From positions 30,524,975 through 30,588,974 of the forward strand of contig CM037839.1 of assembly GCA_021234535.1 (NCBI GenBank): 64,000 nt of DNA, read 5' to 3'. Position 1 is the first letter of the stretch. Every line of letters begins with the position of its first letter. Source of the DNA: Stichopus chloronotus. Its lineage: Eukaryota > Echinodermata > Holothuroidea > Aspidochirotida > Stichopodidae. Made by a program: the position numbers and the translations under genes. The notes under the pieces are model-generated. The model worked only from the letters and a program-made list of their open reading frames with translations, searched no databases and was not told the origin of the DNA. Below, piece after piece: positions 1 to 11,965 of this stretch.

Positions 1-36
1 ATTGTCATATGAGATGAACTACCCTTCTCTCCCTAT

Positions 37-409
37 GTAGACTGAACTTTCATCGGTTTGCTTTGTGCAACACTTGTTATAAGGTACATTTTTCCCCTGT
101 ATGGACTGAACCATTACTGGTTTGCTTTGTGCATCACTGATTATTATACACCTTCGCCCCCTGTGTAGACTGAAATACCACTTGTTTGCTTTGTGTATCA
201 CTTGTTATAAAACATGCATTTGCCCCCTGTATGGAATGAACAATGACTGGTTTGCTTTGTGCATCACTCACTATGAGGCACATTTGTCCCCTGTATGGAA
301 TGAACCATCACTGGCTTGTTTTGTGCATCACTGAATACAACATACAGTTGCCATCTTTATGGACTGAACATTCACTTGTTTGCTTAGTGTAACACTGGTT
401 ATTACATAC
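37..409. repeat. Minisatellite, about 60-bp unit, next to SCP2 exon
   Basis: About six diverged copies of a unit that contains a CTGTATGGACTGAACC core followed by TGGTTTGCTTTGTGCATCAC. On the minus strand the last copies align with the end of the neighbouring SCP2 exon and its splice donor: the exon has GGTTCAGTGCAGAAAGG and the repeat has GGTTCAGTCCATACAGG. The array therefore looks like serial duplication of the exon/intron junction. Reading frames here are not genes. Confidence 0.85.
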
Positions 410-542
410 CTTTGCTACCTTTCTGCACTGAACCATTTCCAGTTTTGACATCAACGATCCACCTTTCCGTCGTATTGTCTGGTCCATCTGTCACATTAAA
501 TGCGTATATTCCATTTATCTTTTTGACATACTCTGCTCCTTC
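410..542 (-). CDS. SCP2: Sterol carrier protein 2 (SCP2/SCPx type), SCP2-domain exon
   Basis: A 133-nt internal exon on the minus strand, bounded by an acceptor (TTTTGCAG just before 542) and a strong donor (AAAG|GTATGT at 409). Its phase-0 translation starts EGAEYVKKINGIYAFNV and continues through DGPDNTTERWIVDVKTGNG. This matches the first strands of the SCP2 lipid-binding domain, where vertebrate SCP2/SCPx has FVKKIGGIFAF and WVVDVKNGKGS. SCP2 is a peroxisomal and cytosolic lipid-transfer domain; in SCPx it is fused behind a 3-ketoacyl-CoA thiolase. The remaining C-terminal exons, with the rest of the domain and any peroxisomal targeting tail, lie beyond the left edge. The intron downstream starts directly in the minisatellite. 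The identity of the domain is clear; whether the full protein is SCPx or a short SCP2 cannot be seen. Confidence 0.9.
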
Positions 543-2084
543 CTGCAAAATCAATACAACTACAATCATGAGAACAAATTAGCAAATTCAGAATTGTAAC
601 TGCATATGTGTGAATCTACAGTATGAAGGTCATAGGTCACAGGGGTACTGTGCACAATAACCAGTCACTGTACTACGATACTGCCTGTTACATACTGCTT
701 CAGTACCGAAGGAATGTGTTAGAAATCTTGTACCTGTTTCGATAAGTTTAATGAGTTTTTCGACGAACTGAAGAAAGACTGATGCAGTCGGATTTAGCCA
801 CAGACTGTAGTCCATCTTTAGGGGTAGACTGAGTAGCGATAATAGGACTAATGTAACGAAAGGTGTAGACAGAATTCTGGCAACTTTACATTAGGTCTTG
901 GCTTCATTACAATACTAGGGTGCCAAAGTCAATAAGGATTACAGCAACAGTTCTTGTTTCTACCAAACACAGAAAGTCTAGTCAGCCTAAAATGCTGGCA
1001 CATTTAGTTACTACTGTTGTATGTCCATAGAGTTCATAGCTGGCTGTCCATGCTAGGGCTAAGCCTTAAACATGACAGTACCTGCTGCATACATTACTAG
1101 TAGTACCCACAATAACATGAAGTTACAGCAATCTATTCTCTATATTACCTACATCATCCACTATATCGAAATACATGCAAGACAGCCATTTCTTTGCTGA
1201 TTTTTCTCATTCGTTGTTAACAGATGAAATCTCATCTCCAACATTCAAAATCACACTGTATGCTATAGGCAGCATGATTCCTCTTCTCATGCATCTAGGG
1301 CTTACTGCCTCCGGTATGTTCATGGGGATAGCGGTGAACACAAACATGACTAGTTCATATTCTTATTGCTCCTTACTCTGAGGTTTCATCACCTCAAAAT
1401 TACTTCAGCCTTTTGACTTTCCCCAACCAGAATTAACACCTGGAGTCTCCATTCAGCATGTTATAGTAGTAGTGTAAACAATGCAATGGCATAGCCATAG
1501 CCATGCCCCCGATAAAAATTTTGGGGTGTGATGGTTGAAGTTGAAAAATAAAGGAGATAAAAAAGTGAAGAAGACGAAGAGAGGGATGAGAAGTAGATGG
1601 AGGTGAGAGAACTGGTAGGACAAACTGTTCTTGTGCTCTGCGTTCCAATTGATGGTAGTGCTCCCCTTAGATAGCGGTGCCAGCACTCACCCTCTAACAT
1701 ATTGTCATTTCGTTTCACCAAGTTATGCCATGGCTTACATCACTTTTAGGAAAAATAAATTAAGGTCAGATGTCCTCCCACTTTCAACATCAAATCAATG
1801 CCCATGGCATTAGATAATGTTCAACTAGTGAACCCCCAATTTTCATGTTTATTTTCAAGCTCAGAAGTGAATCATTATCAACCAACAGTGAGGTCTAAAT
1901 GGTACTGATTCTGCACCCCCTCCTATTTGTCAACTTTTCCAAAATTAATGACACAGGGTGAATAACTTCATTATGATTATTGTACCATTCTCAACCCATC
2001 TGATAATAACCATTTTTCATACATATGATTTTATCTCACTAGGCCTAACTTGATAAATAGCAGGCCAGGTATGAGATCCCTATT
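543..2084. other. SCP2 intron, first part; no gene recognised
   Basis: Intron of the minus-strand SCP2 gene. I see no further exon with homology. Around 1,440-1,720 there is a weak, decayed relative of the hAT-family repeat seen elsewhere in the window (CCCCTTAGATAGCGGTGCCAG stretch). Confidence 0.6.
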
Positions 2085-2559
2085 TCAAGACTGGGTAAAT
2101 GCAGCTTGGAATACCCAGGAAGTGCCATTTCCTGCCATTTGAAGGGCTTGAAAAGCCAAAACTTTTCCAGTATGCTCCGTGCCAATCCATGGTGGCACTC
2201 TGCTTAGATAGTCCTGATGGCACTCAGCCCCTTTCAACACCTTTTAGCCTGTATTTTTGGTTCATGGGTGCATGCAGGTGTCAAAAAAGTCAACTTAGCA
2301 CCATGATTGGCCAACTAACAAGGGCAAACATGATCCTCTCAGGCAAAAGTGCAAGGAAAAAAGGGACAGGGATCCCCCATCCCTCTCCTCATGCCGCATA
2401 GGCCTTTCTTTTTCTGTGGACTGACTGATTTGAAATCCTGGCTTAAGTCTTGGTAGGGCAACAACCCTCCCCTTATACCCCTCTCCCAGGACGGCACTCA
2501 AAATGGGGACGATGAGTCGATTTTTCCCCCTCACACAAAAAATCTTGGCTACGCCTCTG
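2085..2559. mobile_element. Degenerate hAT-family repeat copy
   Basis: Resembles the element at 26,497-27,078: both share an 'ATGAGATC..ATTTCAAG.CTGGGT' block, a 'CCATGGTGGCACT.CGCTTAGATAGTC' block and the terminal motif CTTGGCTACGCCTCTG ending at 2,559. No target duplication was found and the left boundary is unclear. Confidence 0.6.
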
Positions 2560-3099
2560 TAACAACGGTACAAGGTGCAAGTGGAATGTACACATGCCAT
2601 AAGCCTACTACATAAAGCAAGTAACTGCAGGGCATGCTTTCAACGCAACTGACACAGACAAATACCCTATTGACCTTTGACCTGTAATGCACAGTTGTAA
2701 CTATGTACTGCCTTATTAAGCTAGGATCAAGGCAATTGTATATTAAACCAGTCAAAAGGCTTTGCGGTTCTTTGCCATATGCATTAGCAGATTCAGTTGA
2801 GGAGGGAGGGCTGCTGTGGGTGCATGTGCACCCCACTACTTCCAAATTGACCAATTATGGCTCTAATATTCTACTGTAGACATCTCACTGTTGCTCTTCT
2901 CATAACAGCTTTGGTATACGGTAGAAACTTGTACACCACACTGAAAGCCAAATTTTTATGTAAATCTTCAGATCTTTTTATGTAAATCTTCAGATCTATG
3001 GAAGACACTTCCAAAATGTGTGAATCTAGCACACCCCCTAACAAAAAATCCTGGATACACCACTTGCATATTCAAACATGAATCACCCACGTAACCAAC
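2560..3099. other. SCP2 intron; perfect DR1 motif
   Basis: No gene seen. Contains TGACCTTTGACCT at 2,671-2,683 (a perfect AGGTCA direct repeat with 1-nt spacing on the minus strand) and a short tandem duplication of TTTATGTAAATCTTCAGATC near 2,955-2,995. Confidence 0.6.
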
Positions 3100-5240
3100 A
3101 TGAGGTCAGTTAATAATTCTACAGTACTTTAAACATCATGAAATAAGGTTTTGACCTTTGCAATCTTTTGACCAAAATGACCTTTCCACTCTGCAGCCTG
3201 CTGCAAAATTAATAGAATTATCTATTAAATATGGCAGTAATGCTGAGTGTGAGATTACTCACTACCCTTCTTGAGATAAGGATCATTAATATGGCCAACT
3301 CACTCACCATGTTTGAGACTATTGAAAGTTTCCCTTCTTGAGATATTGCTATTACAAAGTTTTCACAGTCTTACCTCTGGTGATCCTCAAATGACCTCAA
3401 ACAAAGATGATAATTACTGTGAGCAATAGTCATGCAAAATATTAGGTTGCTCACAGTCATCCTTCTTGAGATATTGGACTATGTACCTGCTTTTAGTTTT
3501 TAACCTTTAATGACCCCAGATGACATTTGACATTCACCAAAAACAATATGAATTACCTATCTACTCAACATGCTAAATATGAGGTTCCCCACAGTTACAA
3601 TTCTTCTAATGTACTGTTTAAAACCTTTCTACAGTTTGACCTCCACTGACTTCAAATGATCTTCAACTTTGACCTTGACCACATTCAATAGGGATTATTT
3701 ACTCAAAATGGCCAACCTACACACTAAGTATGAATTATTTGAAGTTTACCCTTCTAGACATATCATTTTTACAAAGTTTTCAATTTGACCTCTATTGACC
3801 TCAACTGAAATTTGACCTCCAATAAAAACTCCATGGATAATCTACACTCAGTATGAACAACTCACACACCGAGTATGAGATCTGTCAAGATTACCACTCT
3901 TGAGACATCATATTTACAAGAAAAGTGTAACATACAAACACCCTCAGTCGCACACTTCAAACACAAACAATTACTGTACCATCACAGTAAATTCCTTCAG
4001 TCTTTGGCAAAGAATTAACAAAGTGTGTCTTGTATGAAAAGGTCTATTGAAAAGTAGTGGATGGTATGAAGGGAAAGGAGCAGAGATTGTGAAACAAAAT
4101 GGCAATGGCTAAAGTCAACTCAACGTAAATACATTCTAAATACCAAGCCTTCTGTAAAACACCTGTGCAGATACTCAATTGTTTTTCTCTAGTCTAAGCA
4201 ATTTCAAATTTTATTTTCAACGTCTTTGTGATAATTCTTTGGAAATGCAAGGCAATGATGTAAAATTCCAGAGTATCTATTGAGGATATACAGAACACAC
4301 TTTAGCAAGGTCATTAACTTTTTGAAATGATGTAACTCACAGCTTCAATGGCAGCAAAATGGTTTCCATATTCTTTTTAAGAATGACCTTCTAGGATGTC
4401 AGTTAGCATGATACATTGCCAATATTCACAAAAAACAAAGGAAGATACATACCAATTTTTTAAGTTCAAACACCTCATTCTTCTTGAGGTGAGATTCTGT
4501 GTCAAGGTTACAAACTATTATCTCTACTGATCTCATGTCACTTTTGACCTCCATTAATAATGACAGAGACCACTTGCTCATCAAGAGATACCAATGTTGA
4601 CAGTTTGAAACGCCAGCAACATTCAGTTGCTGATATATCTTCTTTACCAGGTTTTCAATCTTTAACATCTGGTGACTTCATACATGACCCTTGACCTCCC
4701 TCAACTTGACAGAGATCACTTACTCATCAATTGCTACCAATGTTTTCAGTTTGGAGTTCCAGCAACTTTCAGTTGCTGAGATACCCTAAGTAATAAATTT
4801 CAGACTTTTTCATCTAGTGAAATCAAATGACCATTGACCTACCTGAAAAATAGGGATCATTTACTAACGATGGTCTATTCAAACACAAATTTTGAAGTTC
4901 ACACAACTTTCCCTCATTGAAATATTGTGTTTACAAGGTTTTCAAACTATGACCTCTACTGACCTCATGTGACCTTTGACCTGCCCAAAAATTGACAGAG
5001 ACCATCTAATTATAAAGTATTACCAGTGATTAAAGTTTGAAGTTCCAGCAAGTTTTACTAGCTGATATATCCTCCTTAATAGATTTTCAGACTTCCTGCT
5101 CTGCTGACCTCAAATGACCTTTGACCTACCTCATAAAGAGTAGGGATCATCTACACACAATGGACTACCTACACACCAACTTCATAGTTCAAGCACCTTC
5201 CTCTCTTGAGATATCGTGATTACAAATTAAGGCATCACAT
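3100..5240. repeat. TGACCT-rich tandem-like repeat array
   Basis: Roughly 200-bp units, strongly diverged. Each typically holds 'cttgagatat', 'tttacaaggttttca' and 'TGACCTcaaaTGACCTttgACCT' phrases. Related copies occur at 13,075-13,345 and 59,200-59,610. Perfect DR1 motifs lie at 4,970-4,982 and 5,115-5,127. The array sits inside the SCP2 intron. The minus-strand reading frame at 4,426-4,668 is a translation of this repeat. Confidence 0.85.
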
Positions 5241-5417
5241 ACACACACACACCATCATGACTGCAGTAGATTCCTTGTCTTCCAGCAAGTGATCAAAATG
5301 GCAAAGACGATGTCTTTAAAGAAACTGTGTCTTAATTTGTAGCATTCTTTCATATTTGTAGACAATGAAGGGCAAGCAAATTCCAAGGTGAAACAATTCT
5401 TTTGTTGGTGAACATAC

Positions 5418-5502
5418 CGAAACAAATTTTTCTTCTATTAACTTGAATAGTGGCTCACACTGAAAAGCTTTTGATGAAGTGTTGACTGCATGAACATAAA
5501 AC
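5418..5502 (-). CDS. SCP2: Sterol carrier protein 2, exon upstream of the SCP2-domain exon
   Basis: An 85-nt minus-strand exon with acceptor CTTGTCGTTTCAG ending at 5,503 and donor TTTCG|GTATGT. It reads G|FYVHAVNTSSKAFQCEPL then FKLIEEKFVS and ends in phase 0, so it joins in frame to the exon at 410-542 (FKLIEEKFVS-EGAEYVKKING). Vertebrate SCPx has AVPTSS, then VFKEIEKKLEEEGEQFVKK at the same place, with an intron at the equivalent point. The exon starts after two bases of a split codon, so at least one more upstream exon (thiolase part or an alternative first exon) must exist; I could not find it to the right. The intron between the two exons is about 4.9 kb and full of repeats. Confidence 0.85.
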
Positions 5503-7140
5503 CTGAAACGACAAGGAAGTAGAAGATAGATTACTCTGTGTTCACACATTTTCAAGAAAAGGAGACTACCACATATGAAATGTGTATGAGATCACCGGGG
5601 ACAGAGAGAAGGGGCTCAACCTAACCTCCAGAAATATTTGAAAATTTGAGATGGTAAATGATTCAGATTGGTCCCACTGAGATAATTTATTGCTTTACTT
5701 GAAATGGCAGTAGCCTATACTCTCAATTTTTTCAACTGAGCAGATGTTTTTGCAGAAGTGGGACATTTTCTAGAGGGGCAGTCACTATCTCAAGGGTGGT
5801 GATTTTCACTCAAGTACAGGCCCCCCTAAATACCCTAACATGAGAAGCACTGAGTGCTGACAATTCAACTCCACTCCTCACCCTTCCCGCTCCCCTAACG
5901 ATTCTGTCATGACTGGCCCAAGAGGAAATTCACAAACAAAATATGTTTATTGAAGTAGCCTTATCTTAAAAACTCTCAGTAGCAAGTTGCACTCTCCAGA
6001 TTCAACATAGCAAGCATTACATTAAGGATTACAGTTGCGATGGTCAAGTTGCTCATGAGAGTTGGTACAGTATTTCCTTATTGTAACTCCGTTGACTAGG
6101 TGCAGACAAATTCTTTGTTATTGAAGGTAATATTTATAGTAAGTGTTGGCATGATATGGTGCAGCAAGTCTGCAGGTGAATAGGAGTCCCATATTTGAGG
6201 GATGTGTTTCTTTTGGGCAAGTTCTTCACAGTAGAGGTATGGGACTGGTTGCATGCTCAATGCTGTCTATGCCGATGACCTGTTAAGACTGCTATTTTGT
6301 ACAGTTTGTAATAAACATCTGGGAGTTGCAAATATTTAGAAGCAGGGATTCATATGGATTTTTCTCAATTCAGTTTACATGTGTAGTTTGACAGGGGCTC
6401 CGATGTGATAGTTCCAGAGAGAATTTATTCCATCTCTCATCACTGATAGCAGGTACTTCTTGTCAGTCAGTGCACTATCATTGTATTTTTGGAGTGTTAG
6501 TGTGAGTATGAAAGCTAGCTCCCTTATTAATACTGTAGTTAGTGTCACAACACTGTGGGAGAGAATGATGTGAGTAAAATTTGTGTTGTCACATTTGAAT
6601 ATGGCATTCAGTGATTGCTTAAAACGCTCATAAAATTTGTTCATCACTTACTCTAATATATGACACTTGTCAGAGATGGAAATAGCGGTTCCTTATCAAT
6701 TAAATTTTACCTACTAAAGTTAGGGAGGAAGGAAAATGCTATAACTACATAGGTTGTAAGGAACACTTATTCTTGGATATGAGAGAATGTGCCAATGAGC
6801 TTTATCATGGCACTTGAACAACCTGATATTTTGTAATATGACATAATGCTGTATTATGCATATGTATCGCTGCGTAAAGTGTATTGCAAATACTGTAGGA
6901 ACAAATAAAAAATGGAAATGTAAGAAAAATGTCAAGATTAATCATGAGACCAGTACATGGGAGAGAATAATATATACTTAAGATTTAGGTCCACTTAGCT
7001 TTCCATGCAGTGCATGCATTTTACTTACACACACCTGAGCTGGGAACAGCCTGCTCACCAGGTCTGCATGCTATGGGGATAGCAGATCCAGACTACTACA
7101 AGTATTATGTGGAGAACAAATGTTCCAGTACTTTACCATG
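5503..7140. other. Intron/intergenic, no recognised gene
   Basis: No homology recognised on either strand. A minus-strand frame at 6,375-6,647 ends in a stop and has a CTCTCCCACAG acceptor-like site, but its protein resembles nothing I know and it is not called as a gene. Confidence 0.5.
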
Positions 7141-7148
7141 TTATCATT

Positions 7149-7913
7149 CAGTGGCGGCGCCAGAATGTCAGACTTGGGGGGGCAAACTGAGGGCAGAGGA
7201 AAATGTTGGAGGGGCAACGATTTCGCGCAAAGCGCGAAACCGAGCGCAAAGCGTGAGGCCTTGCGGGTGGGGTCCAGGGGCCCGCCTTAGGGCCCCTAGT
7301 GGGGTCCAGGGGCAAAGCCCCGGTGGTGGTGAAGGGGCGAATCTCCCAGAAGCTCTGAGGTTTTAGCATATCTCTGGGTGGAAAATTAAGCCCAAGAGAG
7401 GTATATTATTTATTTTTATATTAGTTTATTTTTTCGGTTGACCGTACTCCAAGTTTCCCAACTTTTTTCTTTGGGAGTACCATTTCAAATTTACACGGTA
7501 CCACCGAGTACACACACACACATAGGCTACATACACTTCCATTCCATTCCTATCTTTAAGGAAAACAGCGACATTCCTATGTTTAGGAAAACAACCACCT
7601 ACCCGCCCTTCCCTTACGCTGGACGGTAAACATTCCAGAGAAAATTGGTCTGACCAGGCTGGCCTACTGTTGAAGTGGCTACAGGCATGATATGAAAACT
7701 GGCAGCCTGTGTAACATAAATTAGACATTTATCAATCATGGTTCCCCGGAAGCTGTTCTTATTCAGTCCAATGCCAATACATAGTTTTGTCATTAAATTA
7801 ATTTTGGATGAGTACAAGATCTGATTGGGAAGGGTGAGAGCAACTGGGGGGGCAAGGAAACAATCTGGAGGGCAAATGCCTCCTCATGCACCCCTCCGGT
7901 AGTGCCGCCACTG
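7149..7913. mobile_element. Non-autonomous hAT element, complete with target duplication
   Basis: A 765-bp element bounded by terminal inverted repeats: CAGTGGCGGCGCCAG at the left and, reversed, CAGTGGCGGCACTAC at the right. It is flanked by a perfect 8-bp target site duplication, TTATCATT at 7,141-7,148 and 7,914-7,921. The CAGTGGCG-type end and 8-bp duplication are standard for the hAT superfamily. The interior is GC-rich near the left end (GGGGTCCAGGGGC repeats) and has no transposase frame; the small frames inside are not genes. A relative of its left end lies at 24,655-24,873 in the opposite orientation. Confidence 0.92.
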
Positions 7914-7921
7914 TTATCATT

Positions 7922-10900
7922 TGATCATTTAGTGGGAATATTGGCTCAGATGAGCTATATGCATTCTGCGACTTTTTGTTGAGTGAAAATTGATGGAAAT
8001 CAATCACAGAGCTGACATCTATACAGATTCATACCTTGGAATCCCAGCAGAAATATTTTTCAGATTAGCAGACTTGCATTTGTTTTGCAAAAACAATTCG
8101 GGGAGAAACTTTCTTTTAAACTTGTTTAAGTCTTCAAGTTAAAGACGGCCAGTATTCCTTAAATGTGGTACACATGAATATTGAGGTAGTGAATTACAAC
8201 TCTTTACATCATGGTATTTGTGTTATGTTATTTGGGTATGTGTTATGTAACATTTACACCTATATAAAAAAGAAATCAAGAAAAACCTCTACAAGATTGG
8301 TAAAATTATTCTGCAATTCTCAGATACTTTTTTTAATAAACTTTATGAAATTGTAAAATTCTCGAACAAGTCTTTTTTCCCTTTTTGTTTTTTACCTCCG
8401 ATTGGAAAATTGTTATTGAACGGGCCTGGGTGAACTAATTATTGGGAGAAACCACTTGTCACATCAGTTGGTCCAAATGACTTAAACCTAGTCCATAGAG
8501 GAGTGCATTAACTACAGTCTCATAATATTAATCAGATTGAAATATTGAAGTTTGAAATTTTGGAGCATCTTTCTAAGTTTAAGAGCATTACAATATATAA
8601 AAGCCTTAACACTCAAATGCGATACAGTAATGCAAGCAATGTGTGAAATATCCACATTGTGCTTTGAAACAACTTTGGGTACACTGAGAAAGGTTAAGGA
8701 CAAAAACATGAGTGCTAATTGGTTACATGTAAAATCAATCACACACTGCATTTCAGTACATCCCTACAGCTTGAAACTTTAGAAAGTACTATCAAACTAA
8801 AATATGACATAATTTGTTTATATAATTTATAAAAAATATGACACCCCTACACGAACAATGACAGGACACACAATATTTGAGCAAGGTTAAAGTAAAACAC
8901 TGGTTGATTCATTGTCTTGTGTTTACAGTTCTAAAAGACTGTGAGTGTGGGTAGCTTTCTAATAATAAGCATTTTTCCTTGAAAAATACTGGATGTGTCA
9001 AAGTATCATTATTGAGCACATTTCTTAGGTTTTAGTACCAATCTTAAACATGCTTAAATTAAGCCACATGAAGAATGGGAGCATCTTACTGAACACCTCA
9101 TTTCCTCAGTCAACTGTGTGTTTTACAACCAGCAGCACAAGTACATACTGTACCAGTCAAAAATGTGTTTCTAGATAACTCTTTGTCATTTTACTACTTA
9201 CAGGTGCTTGACATTGCTTCTACTTCATGCATTGTGTACAGTTTTAGTCTGTTAATTCATGAATTTAGTTTATGAAAGCATTACATACATTCAGTACTTA
9301 CAGGTTTTGGTAAATTGTGCACATACACCTGAGGCTGATGATTGGAAAGTTCAGTACATACCTGTATTACTATGGCACATGAATCACTTACATGAACCAT
9401 TTGCTGATATTTCTACAGTCAGGAGCAGGGCGGTCAGATTTTGATGTTCAGCTAGAGTGACAGAATGACCAGGACTGATCTGAAACTTACATGTGCCTGT
9501 TGCTGCTGATGGAATTCTTCCATACTCCTGAGGTATTATTAGTAGTTCTTGAGGTGCAATGCTTCTCAGTCATTTTGTCATTCCTGAGTTCTGGCAAATA
9601 TTAAAGGAGATAAAAGTAGAATACAGAGAAGCAAAACAATCATTGCAAAAAGGGCATCTCACTGAGAAATGAATCTTTCACCTTTTCTAAGTACTTTTTC
9701 CTTCTCATAGAAATATGCCGATTGTGACCTCTAACTGAAAATGTAGCTAGAAACCCATATGCACAAATTATACACAAAAAACATGGTGATGGTGCAACTA
9801 CAGCACACATGCCTTTAAGCTTTCCACAAGACTGTACATCACAATGATATTAACACCTCAGTGCAAGCTTTACATGAAGGTACAGCCTCAGACATTGCTT
9901 ACAGTAGCTGAGCAGTTCTCGAGTAATGGGTCAGGACCCAAATGTGGGTCACCAGATGTTTTCTGTGGTGTCATAAGCACTCAGCAGCTCTGTCAGCTGT
10001 GTGGGTTGCAAGCAATATCTAGACTAGCAGGAGTGCCGCAGTCACATATTCTCTGATCATGAAAATGAAGGATGCAGATGCCTTTGATTGTTGTTAAGAA
10101 AAGGGTGGTTCCCATCCCCCAAGACTCCCCCATCTTACCTGCTTCTACTGTGTACAGTATGTCCCTTGTGGTAGCTTATTCATGTTTTATGTAAATGTGA
10201 TTTTATAGCAGTGTCATGGGTTGCAGGGTGACAGTGTATAGCTGGAAATGGGTCACAACGTAAGATCTGGGGACTTAGCTAAACTAGGTATGAGGTGGCT
10301 CCTGGTTTAATACCACACTGTGACAGAACACAGACTACTCAAACTACATAAATGTACATTTAATGTAGCTATCAGCAGGTAATTCAAGGCAAAAGGTATA
10401 CTTAATGTCAACTTACCAATTAAACAAGACTAATGTTACAAACCCACATCACATTGACAAGGTTCCTGAAGGTACATGTAGTACCTTCTAGGGAATCTAT
10501 TTTCATGACTTTCCCAGGATCAAAATAAAGAATTTTCATGACCATTATCCTGATGTTGTTCACAAAGTTTTGAATTTTACAAACCAAACAAAAATGAGGT
10601 GATGATAGTAAAGTATGTCAGAGAATGGCAGCAGAAAGAATGCAAATACATACCCTGTACATACCCAAGCAGACAACAAACGGAAAGAGAGTGTTGCTTT
10701 AAGTTTCAATCAGAATATACAGCAATTACTACTTCAAAATTCAGGTTCAGACAGACTCAGGTTACAAGGTACAAGTTTGTTAGGCTAAAATGATAAGGAC
10801 TATGGGTGCTCAATTAATTAGAGCTTAACTATTAGACTTAACTATTAAGGCAGTGCCTGGTAACTGGTAACACAGCTCTAGACCTCGGGTTGGTGTCTCG

Positions 10901-10960
10901 AAGAGATTCAGCTGGACTACTGTACAGTAACAGTAATACCATGTCACTTGGACCATGACC
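7922..10960. other. No gene recognised
   Basis: About 3 kb of AT-rich DNA. Short open frames only, none with recognisable homology or a convincing pair of splice sites. Around 9,920-9,960 there is a GGGTCAGGACCCAAATGTGGGTCACC phrase of the kind found in dispersed repeats. Confidence 0.5.
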
Positions 10961-10974
10961 ACAATGCTAGATAT

Positions 10975-11338
10975 ATTACTAATGTCATTAAAAAAAGTTG
11001 TGAATGTCCAAGAATGGACCCTTGGGGAACTCCAGTAATGACATCTGACTAACTAGAGAGAAAGTGTTATTAACCAGAAAGCCCAAAGGCATTGTGGTTT
11101 CAATGATAAAATCATAAATATTTTTACTCTGGCAGATTGCATAAGGTGAGGATACACTGACCCCAGATGTTTTTTTGAAATCTAACAAAATCAATAGGCT
11201 TCTTCCACTGATTAAGGTACATCTGCAAATCAAATATAAGATATACATCTTTCTAAACATCTCTACTTGAGATAATCCGTTTACAAGATTTTCACAACTT
11301 ACCCCCATACAGTATGTCACTTCTGTAGAATAAATCAT
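10975..11338 (-). mobile_element. Non-LTR retrotransposon reverse transcriptase relic (YIND-preceding motif)
   Basis: On the minus strand the frame reads LLILLDFKKTSG and, near 11,035-10,990 after a one-base shift, TGVPQGSILGHS.LF.NDI. This matches the reverse transcriptase core of CR1/jockey-like LINEs (GVPQGSILGPLLF.IYIND). It is broken by frameshifts and is only a fragment. It is in the right order to follow the fragment at 13,370-13,960 after a 2-kb interruption. Confidence 0.75.
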
Positions 11339-11814
11339 CAGACAGTAGGATATAGTTGAAAATAAGTAGTTACGTTAAGGTCAGACAGCCAATCAAAAAA
11401 GTCATTGAGGAACTCAAACTACATGAGATTGTGGAGATGGTGTAGGCTTTCAGGTTCTTCTTTTTCTCTTAAATTTTTATATGTCATCAGATATTAACAT
11501 CAAGTGCAAGAAACCATTCATACAATCTAGTTCTAGTGTAATCCAGCTCTGTTGCAATCACCAGAATATGGAAATACTTCTAATATTGATGGACCCGATA
11601 GTTACGTGTATTGCACCTACTCCGCTTACTATGCTTAATGTGGTTTTGATACAGTTCCACACTGCATGGTACTTACAATGCATGAGCTTCAGGTTTGTAG
11701 TTTAATTTACCAGGAATGGTGGTTGAAGTTGCAAACAATGAATAGTGAAAAGAGAGTGGCAAGCTGAAATTTTTGACTTGAATCAAATACTAAATATTCC
11801 AGTCAAATCAATCC

Positions 11815-11965
11815 AGTTGCTGACTCGAGTCCGAGTCGAGTCATTGATGTTATGACTAGAGTCCAAGTCAAATCATTTATGCTAGTGACTCGAATCCAAG
11901 TCTAGTCATCAAAAAAGGTGACTCGGGTTGACTGGAGTCCGAGTCAATGATGTGAGTCATTACAA
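11815..11965. repeat. GACTCGAGTC-type dispersed repeat
   Basis: Dense near-palindromic GACTCGAGTCCGAGTC variants, six or so in 150 bp. A related block (GACTCGAGACCGG) lies at 29,188-29,235. Confidence 0.7.

Noticed and set aside
630..815. Minus-strand frame with FLQFVEKLIKLIETG and a GTACAAG donor, inside the SCP2 intron
   Set aside because: The SCP2 exons at 5,418 and 410 already join with continuous homology and matching phase; an extra exon here would break the domain.
6375..6647. Minus-strand frame with SVVTLTT that recalls the end of the SCPx thiolase domain (VVVTLYK)
   Set aside because: Only a few residues match and nothing around them does; no thiolase motifs (GHPLGATG, NCA.GS) were found.
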